Positions 1-8,745 of a DNA stretch of 64,000 nucleotides are shown piece by piece. Source of the stretch: Vibrio splendidus (GTDB lineage Bacteria > Pseudomonadota > Gammaproteobacteria > Enterobacterales > Vibrionaceae). Positions within the stretch are counted from its first letter, which is position 1, and each line of letters begins with the position of its first letter. Under the pieces are notes generated by a model. That model ran no database searches. It had not been told where the DNA came from and worked only from the letters and a program-made list of their open reading frames with translations. Position numbers and translations under genes: made by a program. Location: the NCBI RefSeq assembly GCF_001557875.1, contig NZ_LNRF01000001.1:1240001-1304000 (forward strand), given 5' to 3'.

Positions 1-2
1 TC

Positions 3-1046
3 AATAAAGGTGAAATGCGCAGTAGCCTAGAGTCGATGCAAAGCCTAATCGAGCACTACTTTTCTTTCAAAAGTACTTCTCGTCGTAATCCTAGAAAACA
101 AAGGGATGGCCTACTCTACTCAGCTGGTGCGAACGACAAGAGCATTCATCAACTTGTTGAAGAGACAAAAAACAAACAAACCCGCTTATTATTCATGGGG
201 TTACTTAACGCCTACCTGCAAGCTAAAGGGCCAAACGACCTACGACGATGTGCTCGCCCTCTTCTGATCCTTGAAGATCCCGAAGGTCGATTACATCCAA
301 CCCATTTAGCAAGGGCGTGGAGTTTGATGCAAAAGTTACCCATGCAGAAAATCCTTACCACTAATAGCGGCGATTTACTTGCAGCAGTGCCTTTTCAATC
401 GATTCGTCGCTTGGTACGTCAATCAGACAAAACCATCGCCAATCAGCTCAACATGAATCACTTCAGCAAAGATGAACTTAGAAGAATTGGGTTTCATATT
501 CGTTTCCATCGTTCCGGTGCCCTGTTTGCTCGCTGCTGGTTATTAGTTGAGGGTGAAACCGAAGTATGGTTATTCAATGAATTAGCCAACCAATGTGGTT
601 ACAACCTTGCTGCTGAAGGTGTGCAAATTATAGAATTCGCTCAATCGGGGCTTAAAGCTCTAATCAAAGTAGCTCAAGAGTTCGGGATTGATTGGCACGT
701 GGTGACCGATGGAGATGCGGCAGGTAAGAAATACGCCGCAACAGTATTATCGAAGTTAGGAAAAGACCAAGCAAGACATCGCCTCACTGAACTACCAGAT
801 AGAGACATCGAGCATTACTTGTACATGAATGGTTTTGAAAACTTTTTCCGGGATATGGTTAAAATCCCTTATGACCATCCTATCCCACCCAAAAAAGTGG
901 TCGCAAAGGTATTAAAGAAACACGCAAAACCCGACCTTGCATTAGCTATCGTTTCTCATTGCGAGGACCAAGGGCAAGAATGCATTCCGTTATTATTGAG
1001 GTGGACGTTAAAACGCGTGATCACCATGGCGAACGGGAATACCTAG
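3..1046 (+). CDS. OLD-family ATP-dependent endonuclease, YbjD-like (C-terminal part)
   Basis: The reading frame is open to the left edge (codons N-K-G-E precede the first ATG at 15), so this is the C-terminal portion of a longer gene whose start lies outside. The visible part begins late in an ABC/SMC-type ATPase domain: LLILEDPEGRLHP near residue 85 is the Walker B/D-loop region. It then runs into a Toprim nuclease domain with LLVEGETEVWLF (acidic metal-binding Glu) and VTDGDAAGKK (the DxD motif). That order, ATPase then Toprim, is the OLD architecture, and the sequence most resembles E. coli YbjD (DUF2813). OLD proteins nick or cut DNA; the physiological substrate of YbjD is not settled. 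A role in DNA repair or exclusion is inference from the family. Confidence 0.8.
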   Translation, partial: NKGEMRSSLESMQSLIEHYFSFKSTSRRNPRKQRDGLLYSAGANDKSIHQLVEETKNKQTRLLFMGLLNAYLQAKGPNDLRRCARPLLILEDPEGRLHPTHLARAWSLMQKLPMQKILTTNSGDLLAAVPFQSIRRLVRQSDKTIANQLNMNHFSKDELRRIGFHIRFHRSGALFARCWLLVEGETEVWLFNELANQCGYNLAAEGVQIIEFAQSGLKALIKVAQEFGIDWHVVTDGDAAGKKYAATVLSKLGKDQARHRLTELPDRDIEHYLYMNGFENFFRDMVKIPYDHPIPPKKVVAKVLKKHAKPDLALAIVSHCEDQGQECIPLLLRWTLKRVITMANGNT

Positions 1047-1123
1047 GCATAATTTGTTTTATAGATGCTATCAGTTGCTCTACTGATGAAATCTTTAGTT
1101 GATTGCCTTAACCAAAACCTCAA

Positions 1124-1152
1124 CAAAAAAAGGCACACCAAATGGTGTGCCT
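1124..1152 (-). terminator. Intrinsic terminator of the DUF1097 gene
   Basis: A 10-bp perfect stem (AGGCACACCA / TGGTGTGCCT) is preceded on the + strand by seven A residues, which become a U-tract in minus-strand transcripts. It lies 80 bp after the stop of the minus-strand membrane-protein gene. Confidence 0.75.
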
Positions 1153-1234
1153 GTATAAATCGATATACAAATTAATTGGGGGTTATCTTGCAAGAGTTCA
1201 CAGTGACTAATCCATAGCTTTCTTAACGTATTTA

Positions 1235-1729
1235 TTAAGCCTTTGCCTGTTTAGCGTGTTGTTCAACAACTTCCGAAGATTGAGTCGATTTCTCGTGAAG
1301 CCATAGCCCTGTTGCTTTCATCAAGTATCCAAACACACCACCAAGCAGTAAAGATGGTACTACAAGTTGCCAATCGCCACCTGCAGCAAACGTCGCACAG
1401 CAACCAATGAAGGTTCCTGGGATATAACCTAGCCACGCTTGTTTCGCTTGAATACACATAAAGAAAGCCACAATAGCAGTAATCATGTAGCCTAAAATCT
1501 CTAAACCTGCAAAGGTTGAGCTTTCGATAATCACCATTGCCCAGAATACGCCTGTCATATTGGTCAATAAGCTACCTGCTAGTCCTTTAACGCCGCCTGT
1601 TGGCGAAGCAAAATAACTGGTGCAACCTAGGAAACCTGCCCATGACAATAAGCCGAAAGAGATAGCAATCCATCCCCATAGACCTGACAAAATACCTGTT
1701 GTTAATGAAATCGCGACTAATGTACTCAT
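1235..1729 (-). CDS. DUF1097 inner-membrane protein (YcdZ-like)
   Basis: This 164-residue protein has about five hydrophobic segments separated by short loops (for example SGLWGWIAISFGLLSW, GVFWAMVIIES, ILGYMITAIVAFF, SLLLGGVFGYLM) and a short hydrophilic C-terminal tail. Length, Gly-rich membrane segments and the GxxxNM(T)G-type loop fit the DUF1097 family, which includes E. coli YcdZ. Function is unknown; a small-molecule permease is only a guess. It is a single-gene unit with its own terminator downstream, and the next gene on the same strand is a LysR regulator about 200 bp upstream. Confidence 0.8.
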   Translation of the reverse strand: MSTLVAISLTTGILSGLWGWIAISFGLLSWAGFLGCTSYFASPTGGVKGLAGSLLTNMTGVFWAMVIIESSTFAGLEILGYMITAIVAFFMCIQAKQAWLGYIPGTFIGCCATFAAGGDWQLVVPSLLLGGVFGYLMKATGLWLHEKSTQSSEVVEQHAKQAKA

Positions 1730-1934
1730 ACTATTTCTAAAGCCTAATTACGTAATTGAACGCAACCGGATTCAGCCTCACTTAAAATCAAGTAAGCATA
1801 CTATGGTAAGAACGCCTTCTTTTAGCCGATCACGATCACATTAATAATGTACGCAAATGTGCATTTATCACTAGATAGAGACCGAAATCGCTTATTCAAC
1901 ATAAATAGTTATTAGTTTTTGTGTTGAATCGTCG

Positions 1935-2840
1935 CTAGAGAACCGACCGTTTGCCTTTCATCATACGCTTACCTTCACGCTTGATACATTCAGCAAGTGG
2001 GTTCTCTGCCATGTCAGCACGCCAAATAAAGGACAAGGTTCTTTCCATTTCAAGCTCAGGAACATTCAACGTCACCAGTTGGCCTGACTCAACAAACTGT
2101 TCGACATCTAGATAAGGTAAACACGTTAAATATGGGCCGTTTGCAACCAAACTTCTTAAAACAGGAACGTGTTCGTACTCTCGCCAAACATCGAGATCGC
2201 CAATTAAATGGTGAATAGAACTATCAAAAACTTTGCGAGTACCCGAACCATGTTCGCGTAATACCCACTTTGCTTGTTCTAATTGCGCCAAGCTTACTCG
2301 TTCACGCTTTGCAAACGGGTGATGAGCCGATGCAACCACCGTTAAATGGTCAGTACACCACACTTCTTGGTGAACTCGGTTGTCATCACAACGACCTTCG
2401 ATAACGCCTAAGTCATATTGATAATCTAATACACCATCAATGACAGCATCGGTACTTTGCACGCCGAGGGAGATTCGCATCTCAGGAAAGTCGTTATCAA
2501 TAATACTGATGAGATCCGGAACGAGGTGTTCCGCTGGAGTTTGGCTAGCACCTAATTTGAGTTCGCCACTCAACAAATGCTGCTCGTAAAAACCCATCTC
2601 AATTTGCTGCGCATCTTGCAGTAAACGCTTCGCTTTTGGTCTTAACCACATGCCCCAATGAGTCAGGGCCATTTGCTTGCCCTGCCTTTCAAACAAAGGC
2701 CTGCCGAGCATTTTTTCCAACTGTGCAAGAGACATACTTGTCGCTGACTGAGTCAACGCCAATTTGTCTGCTGCCTGACTAACGCTCCCGGAGTCTGCTA
2801 CTGCATCAAATACCGCGAGTTGCTTTAATGAATAACGCAA
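1935..2840 (-). CDS. LysR-type transcriptional regulator
   Basis: The 301-residue protein has a clear N-terminal winged helix-turn-helix (residues 4-62, LKQLAVFDAVADSGSVSQAA then LAQLEKMLGRPLFER). A periplasmic-binding-protein-like effector domain follows from about residue 90 (GELKLGASQTPAEHLVPDL). The domain resembles the YeiE/CysB-like branch of the family. It is divergent from the formate/nitrite channel gene at 3114 with 273 bp between start codons, the usual arrangement for a LysR protein controlling its neighbour. That regulatory link and the effector (perhaps an anion) are inferred. Confidence 0.9.
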   Translation of the reverse strand: MRYSLKQLAVFDAVADSGSVSQAADKLALTQSATSMSLAQLEKMLGRPLFERQGKQMALTHWGMWLRPKAKRLLQDAQQIEMGFYEQHLLSGELKLGASQTPAEHLVPDLISIIDNDFPEMRISLGVQSTDAVIDGVLDYQYDLGVIEGRCDDNRVHQEVWCTDHLTVVASAHHPFAKRERVSLAQLEQAKWVLREHGSGTRKVFDSSIHHLIGDLDVWREYEHVPVLRSLVANGPYLTCLPYLDVEQFVESGQLVTLNVPELEMERTLSFIWRADMAENPLAECIKREGKRMMKGKRSVL

Positions 2841-3113
2841 AATTCATCCTTAATGCTTTTAATTATTTGTGTCCTGATGCTCGTTTATTATTAAGCCGAT
2901 GAGCAATCAATTTCATTCTACGCGTAACAAAATCTATATCAATAAATTTGATGTGGTTTCTAAAAATTATCAATTTTACCTCTACCCCTCAACATCCTAA
3001 TCTGGAATGGCAGGACACAACGAGCCCTGCAAAACACGATTGATTAACCATTACGGATTAACCAATTCATTAACACTAGGAATTACACATGACGGATTGT
3101 TCAAGGGGGGGAT

Positions 3114-4565
3114 ATGGCAACCAGCACTTCTGAAAATCATCAACTGTTCTCACCAACAGAAATGATGGCGGAAGCCGAGAAGTTTGCATTAAGCAAAGCA
3201 AATAAAACCAGCAGCATGACATTGAGTTTGGCAATCATGGCTGGCGCATTCATCGGGCTTGCTTTTTTATTCTACATCACGGTAACCACCGGTAGCGCAG
3301 ATGCTGGATGGGGATTGAGTCGCTTAGCCGGCGGTCTTGCCTTCAGTATGGGTTTGATCTTGATTGTGATTTGCGGTGGTGAGCTGTTTACCAGCTCAGT
3401 GTTATCAAGTATCTCATGGGCTAACAAGCAAATCACCTTCACGAAGATGCTGTCTATCTGGGGCAAGGTGTATGTCGGTAACTTTATCGGTGCCATGTTC
3501 CTATTGGCTTTGGTAAGCGCTGCAGGCTTGTATCAACTGGATGGCGGGCAATGGGGATTAAACGCTCTGAACATTGCTCAACACAAACTGCACCACAGCC
3601 CTGTTCAAGCGTTTGCTTTGGGGGTGCTTTGTAACTTGTTGGTGTGTTTAGCCATTTGGTTAACGTTCAGCTCTGCTAACGCAATGACCAAAGCAATGAT
3701 GACCGTGTTACCCGTTGCAATGTTCGTAAGCTCAGGCTTTGAACACTGTGTGGCGAATATGTTCATGGTTCCGCTAGGCATCACAATTCAAGCATTCGCA
3801 CCAGAAAGCTTTTGGATGCAAATCGGCGCAACACCGGCGCAGTACGCAGACTTAAACATCATGCAATTTGTCACCGCAAACTTAATACCAGTGACAATCG
3901 GCAACATCGTAGGTGGTTCAGTATTGGTCGGCTTAGCCAACTGGAGTATCTACCGTCGCCCACAACTTAAAGCAGCAAAAATTACCGCTATTACACAAAC
4001 AACAGAAATTACGTCAGTTAAGGAAATTACTATGAACACAGCAACTACTATCAAGCAAATCATGAACACTAAACCAATGACACTGAGCGTAGAAATGCCA
4101 ACATCAGTCGCGATTGATTCACTTTTAGACGCACAACTTGTTAGCGCTCCTGTTTGCGATGTTGAAGGTCGTCTAGTAGGTATCTTCTCTGTTCATGACG
4201 TAATGGTTGACCTTTGGTGCCAAGATTACATCCCAACTAAAGGCCAAAAAGTCGTAGACCTAATGAGCCGTGACGTTGTGGCAATCGATGCAAACGACAA
4301 GCTAGTAGACGTTGCTGAATTCCTATGTATCGACAAAGAGCAACTGTACCCGACTACAAGCATGGGCTTTGCAACTCGCCTGACTTCTCTTTCTCTAGAA
4401 GAGCGCGCAAAAGCGATGAAAGTAAGCCAACCACATATGCTTCCAGTGTTAGAAAATGGCGTAATGGTGGGTGTGTTGACTCGCATTGAAGTGATGCAAG
4501 CACTGCGTCCAATCTACGGTGACCGACTAAACGTGGTTCCACAAGCTGAACTAGAAACGGCTTAA
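3114..4565 (+). CDS. Formate/nitrite channel fused to tandem CBS domains
   Basis: Residues about 30-280 form a six-helix FNT (FocA/NirC) channel, with GGELFTSS near residue 90 and a typical NMFMVPLG segment near 225, so it should conduct formate, nitrite or a similar anion across the inner membrane. After a polar Thr/Ile-rich linker (285-306), residues 307-475 form a CBS pair (TIKQIMNTKPMTLSVE..VCDVEGRLVGIFSVHDV and VVDLMSRDVVAID..LPVLENGVMVGVLTR) with an insertion between or within the repeats. CBS pairs usually bind adenine nucleotides, so energy-state gating is a plausible inference. The start is preceded by AAGGGGGG. An in-frame Met at residue 307 (position 4032) has its own AAGGA 7 bases upstream, so the CBS part may also be made alone. 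Confidence 0.85.
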   Translation: MATSTSENHQLFSPTEMMAEAEKFALSKANKTSSMTLSLAIMAGAFIGLAFLFYITVTTGSADAGWGLSRLAGGLAFSMGLILIVICGGELFTSSVLSSISWANKQITFTKMLSIWGKVYVGNFIGAMFLLALVSAAGLYQLDGGQWGLNALNIAQHKLHHSPVQAFALGVLCNLLVCLAIWLTFSSANAMTKAMMTVLPVAMFVSSGFEHCVANMFMVPLGITIQAFAPESFWMQIGATPAQYADLNIMQFVTANLIPVTIGNIVGGSVLVGLANWSIYRRPQLKAAKITAITQTTEITSVKEITMNTATTIKQIMNTKPMTLSVEMPTSVAIDSLLDAQLVSAPVCDVEGRLVGIFSVHDVMVDLWCQDYIPTKGQKVVDLMSRDVVAIDANDKLVDVAEFLCIDKEQLYPTTSMGFATRLTSLSLEERAKAMKVSQPHMLPVLENGVMVGVLTRIEVMQALRPIYGDRLNVVPQAELETA

Positions 4566-4717
4566 CTAATCGTAAGTTGAACTATTAGGGATTAGTAGTT
4601 CAATTAGATCACTCAGTCATGGCAACGTTGACTGGCTAGAGGCAAATGGTGGCTTTTAACGTACTAAACGGTTTGACACAAAACAGACCTAAACGCGTTG
4701 CCATTTATCTCAATAAA

Positions 4718-4747
4718 AAAGGCGCAAAGTGAAAACTTTGCGCCTTT
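4718..4747. terminator. Bidirectional intrinsic terminator
   Basis: A perfect 13-bp stem (AAAGGCGCAAAGT / ACTTTGCGCCTTT, loop GAAA) sits between the convergent channel-CBS gene and the YceI gene. A-rich left and T-rich right flanks allow it to work on both strands. Confidence 0.85.
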
Positions 4748-4824
4748 CTCTATTTCTTAGTATCGACCAAACTTTTGATGTTTCTAAAAAATGTTGATAC
4801 CTGTCAGAGAGCTAAAAAGCTAGA

Positions 4825-5394
4825 TTACTTCTTTACGCCTTCAACGTGTAGATCCATATCTACATAGCTTGAAGCGCCCATTACAGGAATGTTGAAGTCA
4901 GCAAGCTCTAGACGAGTTGTACCAACGAAACCTGCACGCTCACCGCCCCATGGGTCTTGACCAGCACCGATGAATTCAGCTTCGATAACGATAGGCTTAG
5001 TTACACCGTGAAGTTTAAGGTCACCCATAACTTCAAGTTTGCCGTCACCTTTATCAACCACTTTTGTGCTGTTGAAAGTAGCATCTGAGAACTTACCTGC
5101 ATCAATGAAATCAGAGCTACGGATGTGCTTATCACGTTCTGCGTGGTTTGAATCAAGGCTTGTAGTGTCAACCGTTACGTTTACTGTAGACGCTTTAACG
5201 TTGCTTTCATCAAATGAAAAGTCACCTGAGAATGTGTTAAAACGGCCTTGGATAAAGCTGTAACCTAGGTGGCTAACTTTAAAGTTAACTGAAGCATGCG
5301 CACCTTTTGTATCAATCACGTAATCAGCGGCGTTCGCAGCGAAAGGCATTGCCATAGCAAATGCTAATCCTGTAGCGATAATTGACTTTTTCAT
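4825..5394 (-). CDS. YceI-family periplasmic protein
   Basis: The 189-residue protein starts at 5394 with a textbook signal peptide (MKKSIIATGLAFAMAMPFAANA, cut before ADYV), although the frame is open further upstream. The mature part is a YceI lipocalin-like barrel: VIDTKGAHASVNFKVSHLGYS at the start, SSDFIDAGKFSDATFNST in the middle and VKPIV-type strands later. YceI proteins bind polyisoprenoid lipids in the periplasm. The ATG overlaps the stop codon of the cytochrome b561 gene (ATGA) and has AGGAG upstream, so the two are translationally coupled; the pair is a common arrangement. Confidence 0.93.
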   Translation of the reverse strand: MKKSIIATGLAFAMAMPFAANAADYVIDTKGAHASVNFKVSHLGYSFIQGRFNTFSGDFSFDESNVKASTVNVTVDTTSLDSNHAERDKHIRSSDFIDAGKFSDATFNSTKVVDKGDGKLEVMGDLKLHGVTKPIVIEAEFIGAGQDPWGGERAGFVGTTRLELADFNIPVMGASSYVDMDLHVEGVKK

Positions 5395-5930
5395 TTTGAA
5401 GCTCCTATCATTTTTCGTAGCGTATCGTCTTTGTCGATAACGTGGTGTTTTATCGCCGCTAAGGCGTGCACTGATGCCATAATGATCAGTACCCATGCAG
5501 CATAGTAGTGAACCGTACCTGCGAGATCAGATTGGTTTGCAAACAGTTCGCCCATACTTGGAACTGTGAACCAATTAAATACATCGATCCCGCGGCCATC
5601 CGATGTTGAAATCAAATAACCGGAAATAAATAAAACCGCTAAGTTAATGTACATAAAGCCATGAGCTACCTTTGCCGCTGCAACTTCATAGCTTTTGCCT
5701 TTCACCTTAGGTGACGCGGTAACTAGTTTCCAAACCAAGCGGATAACGGTAACTGCAGCCAAAAGAATGCCTACCGAACGGTGGTAGTCTGGTGCTGTTT
5801 TGTACCACTCGCTGTAGTATGAAAGATCAACCATCCACAGGCCTATACCAAATAAGCCAAATATTGCGAGGGCTGAAAGCCAATGCATCGCTCTTGCTAA
5901 AGGGTTGTAGTTTCTAACGTTGTTGTCCAT
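5391..5930 (-). CDS. Cytochrome b561
   Basis: This 179-residue protein has four predicted membrane helices and paired His residues for two b hemes (AMHWLSALAIFG near 15, APDYHRSVG near 49, VHYYAAWVLIIMASVHALAAIKHH near 140-165). It matches the Ni/Fe-hydrogenase-type cytochrome b561 family, which passes electrons between quinol and superoxide or periplasmic acceptors in the inner membrane. The gene is first in a two-gene operon with the YceI-family gene. AT-rich DNA upstream (5931-6115) should hold the promoter. Confidence 0.92.
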   Translation of the reverse strand: MDNNVRNYNPLARAMHWLSALAIFGLFGIGLWMVDLSYYSEWYKTAPDYHRSVGILLAAVTVIRLVWKLVTASPKVKGKSYEVAAAKVAHGFMYINLAVLFISGYLISTSDGRGIDVFNWFTVPSMGELFANQSDLAGTVHYYAAWVLIIMASVHALAAIKHHVIDKDDTLRKMIGASK

Positions 5931-6115
5931 GCATCTCTTCCGAATGTTAACGAGTCGTGTAGTTTTGAAAAGCGTACCCTACACTAAGTTTGTGTAACAT
6001 ATTATTTACCAAGCTTTACATTAGTTACATCATTTCAAATTAAACGAGTTATTCAAAATTTTTGAACAAGTTGCTTTATTGATAAATTCATTTCCCTAAA
6101 AAGTACTTGTTTGGT

Positions 6116-6361
6116 TTAAATTTCAACGACTTGTTCAATTTCATAAAGCTCATCTGAGATGTCTAACATTTTACGCTCCATTACCTTTTGAGCGTCTTCT
6201 ATCCCTTTGTTGTAATAGATTGCGCCGAACTTTTTACTAATGAAGTCGACTAAGAATTCCGTGTCGAACTGACCAAGTTCCACATCAAGCTCATCTTGAA
6301 GGTACTTTTGGAGCGTATGAGAGAGCTCAGACTTTTGCTTTGAATCTAATTGAATGGTCAT
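6116..6361 (-). CDS. DUF2164 family protein
   Basis: This is an 81-residue soluble acidic protein. The start at 6361 (MTIQLDSKQK) is preferred over an in-frame TTG four codons upstream because it is an ATG with GGAAAC just ahead. The sequence, including DVELGQFDTEFLVDFISKKFGAIYYNKGIEDA, is the conserved core of DUF2164, a small family of unknown function found in gamma-proteobacteria. It is an isolated gene between cytochrome b561 and a divergent hypothetical gene. Confidence 0.8.
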   Translation of the reverse strand: MTIQLDSKQKSELSHTLQKYLQDELDVELGQFDTEFLVDFISKKFGAIYYNKGIEDAQKVMERKMLDISDELYEIEQVVEI

Positions 6362-6613
6362 AAATGTTTCCAAATAAAGAGTAAGTAAATCAATCGCGAA
6401 TTGCTGACTAGACTATAATCGTGGTAACTAGTTAGAATTCCTCATAATTTAGAATACAGACCAGTAGAGCGCCAGTGCTATTCATAAAATCACTCAGCAA
6501 TGGTTAATTTTGATAGAGAGATCAAGAACTCGCACTTTGACGATAGGTAACAGCATCGCAATTACCGTACTATTGCCCATCAATAAGATAGTAGCCGTGT
6601 ATAAGGGACTTCA

Positions 6614-7246
6614 TTGTTATTAGATCTAGTGATTAAAAGCGTTAATCAATTTCAAGACGATTGCCTAAAGCTCTGTGAACGCCACTACCCTACTGTGCAC
6701 AATCAAGGGATCAGTGAGCACCATATAGGTAAGGCATTTGCCCGCCGAATGGAGCACACCTTCGTTAGCTTTAATCATGCAAGCAACATCAGCCCACTTG
6801 AAATGCTTTCATCTGGCGAAACGCCCCGCCACTTCCGAATCTCTTCTGAAATCGGTACCGTTTGGATGATCAGTCATCATATGGTGAGCGCCGGGAAAAC
6901 CTGTCGTAGAAAGTTGATGTTGGACATCCATAATTGGCAACAAGAGTATGGATTTGCCATTCAACCGAATGACGTTTTGATCATTGTCTCTGACCATTGG
7001 ATTAGTCGAAGTAAAAACAGTGGCGAGTTATTGCATTGGTGGATGGGAGAACTCCCTGACGAGATAACCGAGTACAGCAAACAAGGCATCACACTAAGAG
7101 AGAGTGATTCTCAATTTGCCGCTGATTTAAATAACAACTTCAATATCAGTCCATGTTTTATTAAATACGGGCACCCGCTAAAACGGTCAGGAAATCAACA
7201 ATTAGTTCGTAAATACCTGCAACTTTATGCCGTACTTCAATGGTAG
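6614..7246 (+). CDS. Hypothetical protein, 210 residues
   Basis: I do not recognise this protein. The start is a TTG at 6614 with AAGGGA six bases upstream. The sequence is soluble and moderately rich in His and Trp. Segments such as RISSEIGTVWMISHHMVSAGKTCRRKLMLDIHNW and NDVLIIVSDHWISRSKN look like a mixed alpha/beta fold, and there is no signal peptide. GELLHWWMGELPDEITEYS and the C-terminal KRSGNQQLVRKYLQLYAVLQW are recognisable landmarks. It has no operon partner: a 240-bp gap precedes it and a 520-bp AT-rich gap follows. Confidence 0.6.
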   Translation: MLLDLVIKSVNQFQDDCLKLCERHYPTVHNQGISEHHIGKAFARRMEHTFVSFNHASNISPLEMLSSGETPRHFRISSEIGTVWMISHHMVSAGKTCRRKLMLDIHNWQQEYGFAIQPNDVLIIVSDHWISRSKNSGELLHWWMGELPDEITEYSKQGITLRESDSQFAADLNNNFNISPCFIKYGHPLKRSGNQQLVRKYLQLYAVLQW

Positions 7247-7768
7247 TGATAATACGGGTCAACTTTTTCATTCAATATTGAAAGAAATTTTTAGACCTTT
7301 ATCTCAATTTTTATAAAAACCGTCCTTTCGTTGTTCATTAATTATTCGAACGTTCTAATTTAAATTATTAATGAGTATTTTTCTGATCCTATCTATTTTG
7401 CGAGATAGATATCACTTCTATGTAACCCAACAAGTATCTTTATTTTCTAACTTTGACATTTACCCATAATCTAAGCCTTTAACCCTACTTTTCGCTGGTG
7501 TATCGCCGCTCTAGCTTTATATTGGTTGGGAGCGATATGTGAGATGTTACTCAGCCATTAAATTCACAGCAACTATCAAACCCAACAAGTGATAAGTTAC
7601 AATAATGATTGATATCATTTATCATGCTGATTTTTCGTTAATTATATTTATTTAAATATTGACCCTGCAAATGAGTTTTTATTAATTGACAATTTACTAA
7701 CACCTGTCAATATTGTGACAGCCATGACGTATATTTTCGTCACTAAATAAACACCTTTATTAGCGACT
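7247..7768. other. AT-rich intergenic region
   Basis: This 522-bp gap has no convincing gene. It is strongly AT-rich, especially at 7290-7390 and 7620-7690, and should include the promoter of the EAL gene. The only site noted is a Fur-like palindrome at 7610-7624. Confidence 0.5.
7610..7624. promoter_or_regulatory. Possible Fur box
   Basis: TGATATCATTTATCA matches the 7-1-7 Fur consensus TGATAATnATTATCA at 11 of 14 defined positions. It lies about 145 bp upstream of the EAL gene. In such AT-rich DNA a chance match is quite possible. Confidence 0.25.
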
Positions 7769-8560
7769 ATGATTTTATCAGACAGAAGTGAATTTATTAG
7801 CTGTATATCTGTGGATGCCGATATGCAGTTTATTGCGAAATATCAAGACTTAACACTTAGAAGTGTCTATCAACCTGTATTTGACGATTCAATGACTCAG
7901 ATAGGCGTAGAGGCTTTGGTGCGTATTTCGAATAGCAAAGGGGATATTGTTCGTCCTGATCACTTCTTCCATTCCGATGACACTTCATGCACTGACAAGA
8001 TCAATGTAGAGAGATTGAGTCGCGCTATACACATTCGTAACTTTGCACAGTCATCTATTCGTCATTTGCACCTATTTTTGAACGTTCTTCCAAACGTTGG
8101 TGAGTTATTTGCTGCTGAAAAAGTAAGTGACAGCCTTCTAGCAAAACGCCTTCATGAGTTGAATCTTTCATGTGAACAGATCGTGATGGAATTGGTAGAG
8201 CTGAATGCCGAAAGTGAAGAGCGCTTGAAAGATGCAGCTCTCTCTCTTGCGGAGAATGGTTTTCAAATCGCAGTCGATGATTTTGGAACACAAGCATCAA
8301 CAGAGCAGCGTGTTCGTCATATTAATCCTCATATCATCAAGATTGATCGTTCAGTAATGTTGGATTTTGAAAACGGTGACCCTCGCGAAATGGAGTTAGT
8401 ACTCGATCTTGCAAAGCAAATTGGCGCGAAAACGGTCATTGAAGGCATAGAAACCCAACAACAACTCGAAGCGATGCAGAGCTTAGGCTTCGATATGTAT
8501 CAAGGCTATCACTTAGCCATGCCAAAACCGATTGAGTTGGACATACGCGTTGCAATCTAG
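7769..8560 (+). CDS. EAL-domain cyclic-di-GMP phosphodiesterase
   Basis: The 263-residue protein is essentially one EAL domain with no obvious sensor. The catalytic signature appears intact: GVEALVRI (Glu near residue 48), FLNVLPN (Asn), MELVEL (Glu), VDDFGTQ near residue 170 (Asp pair), IIKIDRS (Lys), IEGIETQQQ (Glu) and YQGYHLAMP (Gln). It should therefore hydrolyse c-di-GMP to pGpG in the cytoplasm. A single-domain EAL enzyme is usually controlled at the level of expression, which fits the long upstream region. A terminator follows at 8581. Confidence 0.9.
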   Translation: MILSDRSEFISCISVDADMQFIAKYQDLTLRSVYQPVFDDSMTQIGVEALVRISNSKGDIVRPDHFFHSDDTSCTDKINVERLSRAIHIRNFAQSSIRHLHLFLNVLPNVGELFAAEKVSDSLLAKRLHELNLSCEQIVMELVELNAESEERLKDAALSLAENGFQIAVDDFGTQASTEQRVRHINPHIIKIDRSVMLDFENGDPREMELVLDLAKQIGAKTVIEGIETQQQLEAMQSLGFDMYQGYHLAMPKPIELDIRVAI

Positions 8561-8580
8561 AACTGCCCTATATACCGCAC

Positions 8581-8622
8581 AAAGCCGCTTTACCATTGGT
8601 TAGCGGCTTTTTAATACCCATC
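8581..8622 (+). terminator. Intrinsic terminator of the EAL gene
   Basis: The stem AAAGCCGCT / AGCGGCTTT has a 22-base interior that can pair further (TACC/GGT), and a T-run follows. It lies 20 bp after the EAL stop codon. Confidence 0.65.
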
Positions 8623-8686
8623 AATTAGTGAGCACGCTCGCTGAGGTTGTGCTCTAGAATGGTCTTGTATCGCCAAATAATGTGCA

Positions 8687-8716
8687 TAAAAAAGCCCAGT
8701 CAAAATTGACTGGGCT
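8687..8716 (-). terminator. Intrinsic terminator of the RND operon
   Basis: AGCCCAGTCAA (8693-8703) pairs with TTGACTGGGCT (8706-8716). The A-run to its left becomes a U-tract in minus-strand RNA. It lies 30 bp beyond the end of the efflux pump gene at 8746. Confidence 0.75.
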
Positions 8717-8745
8717 GGCTTAAAAGAATCTTTTTATATCAATCC

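Noticed and set aside
3089-3133. 14-codon upstream frame overlapping the channel-CBS start
   Set aside because: It has an ATG but no ribosome site of its own and nothing to show it is translated.
5395-5496. Extended N-terminus of the YceI protein
   Set aside because: The internal Met at 5394 starts a perfect signal peptide with its own ribosome site; the extension would overlap cytochrome b561 by 100 bp.
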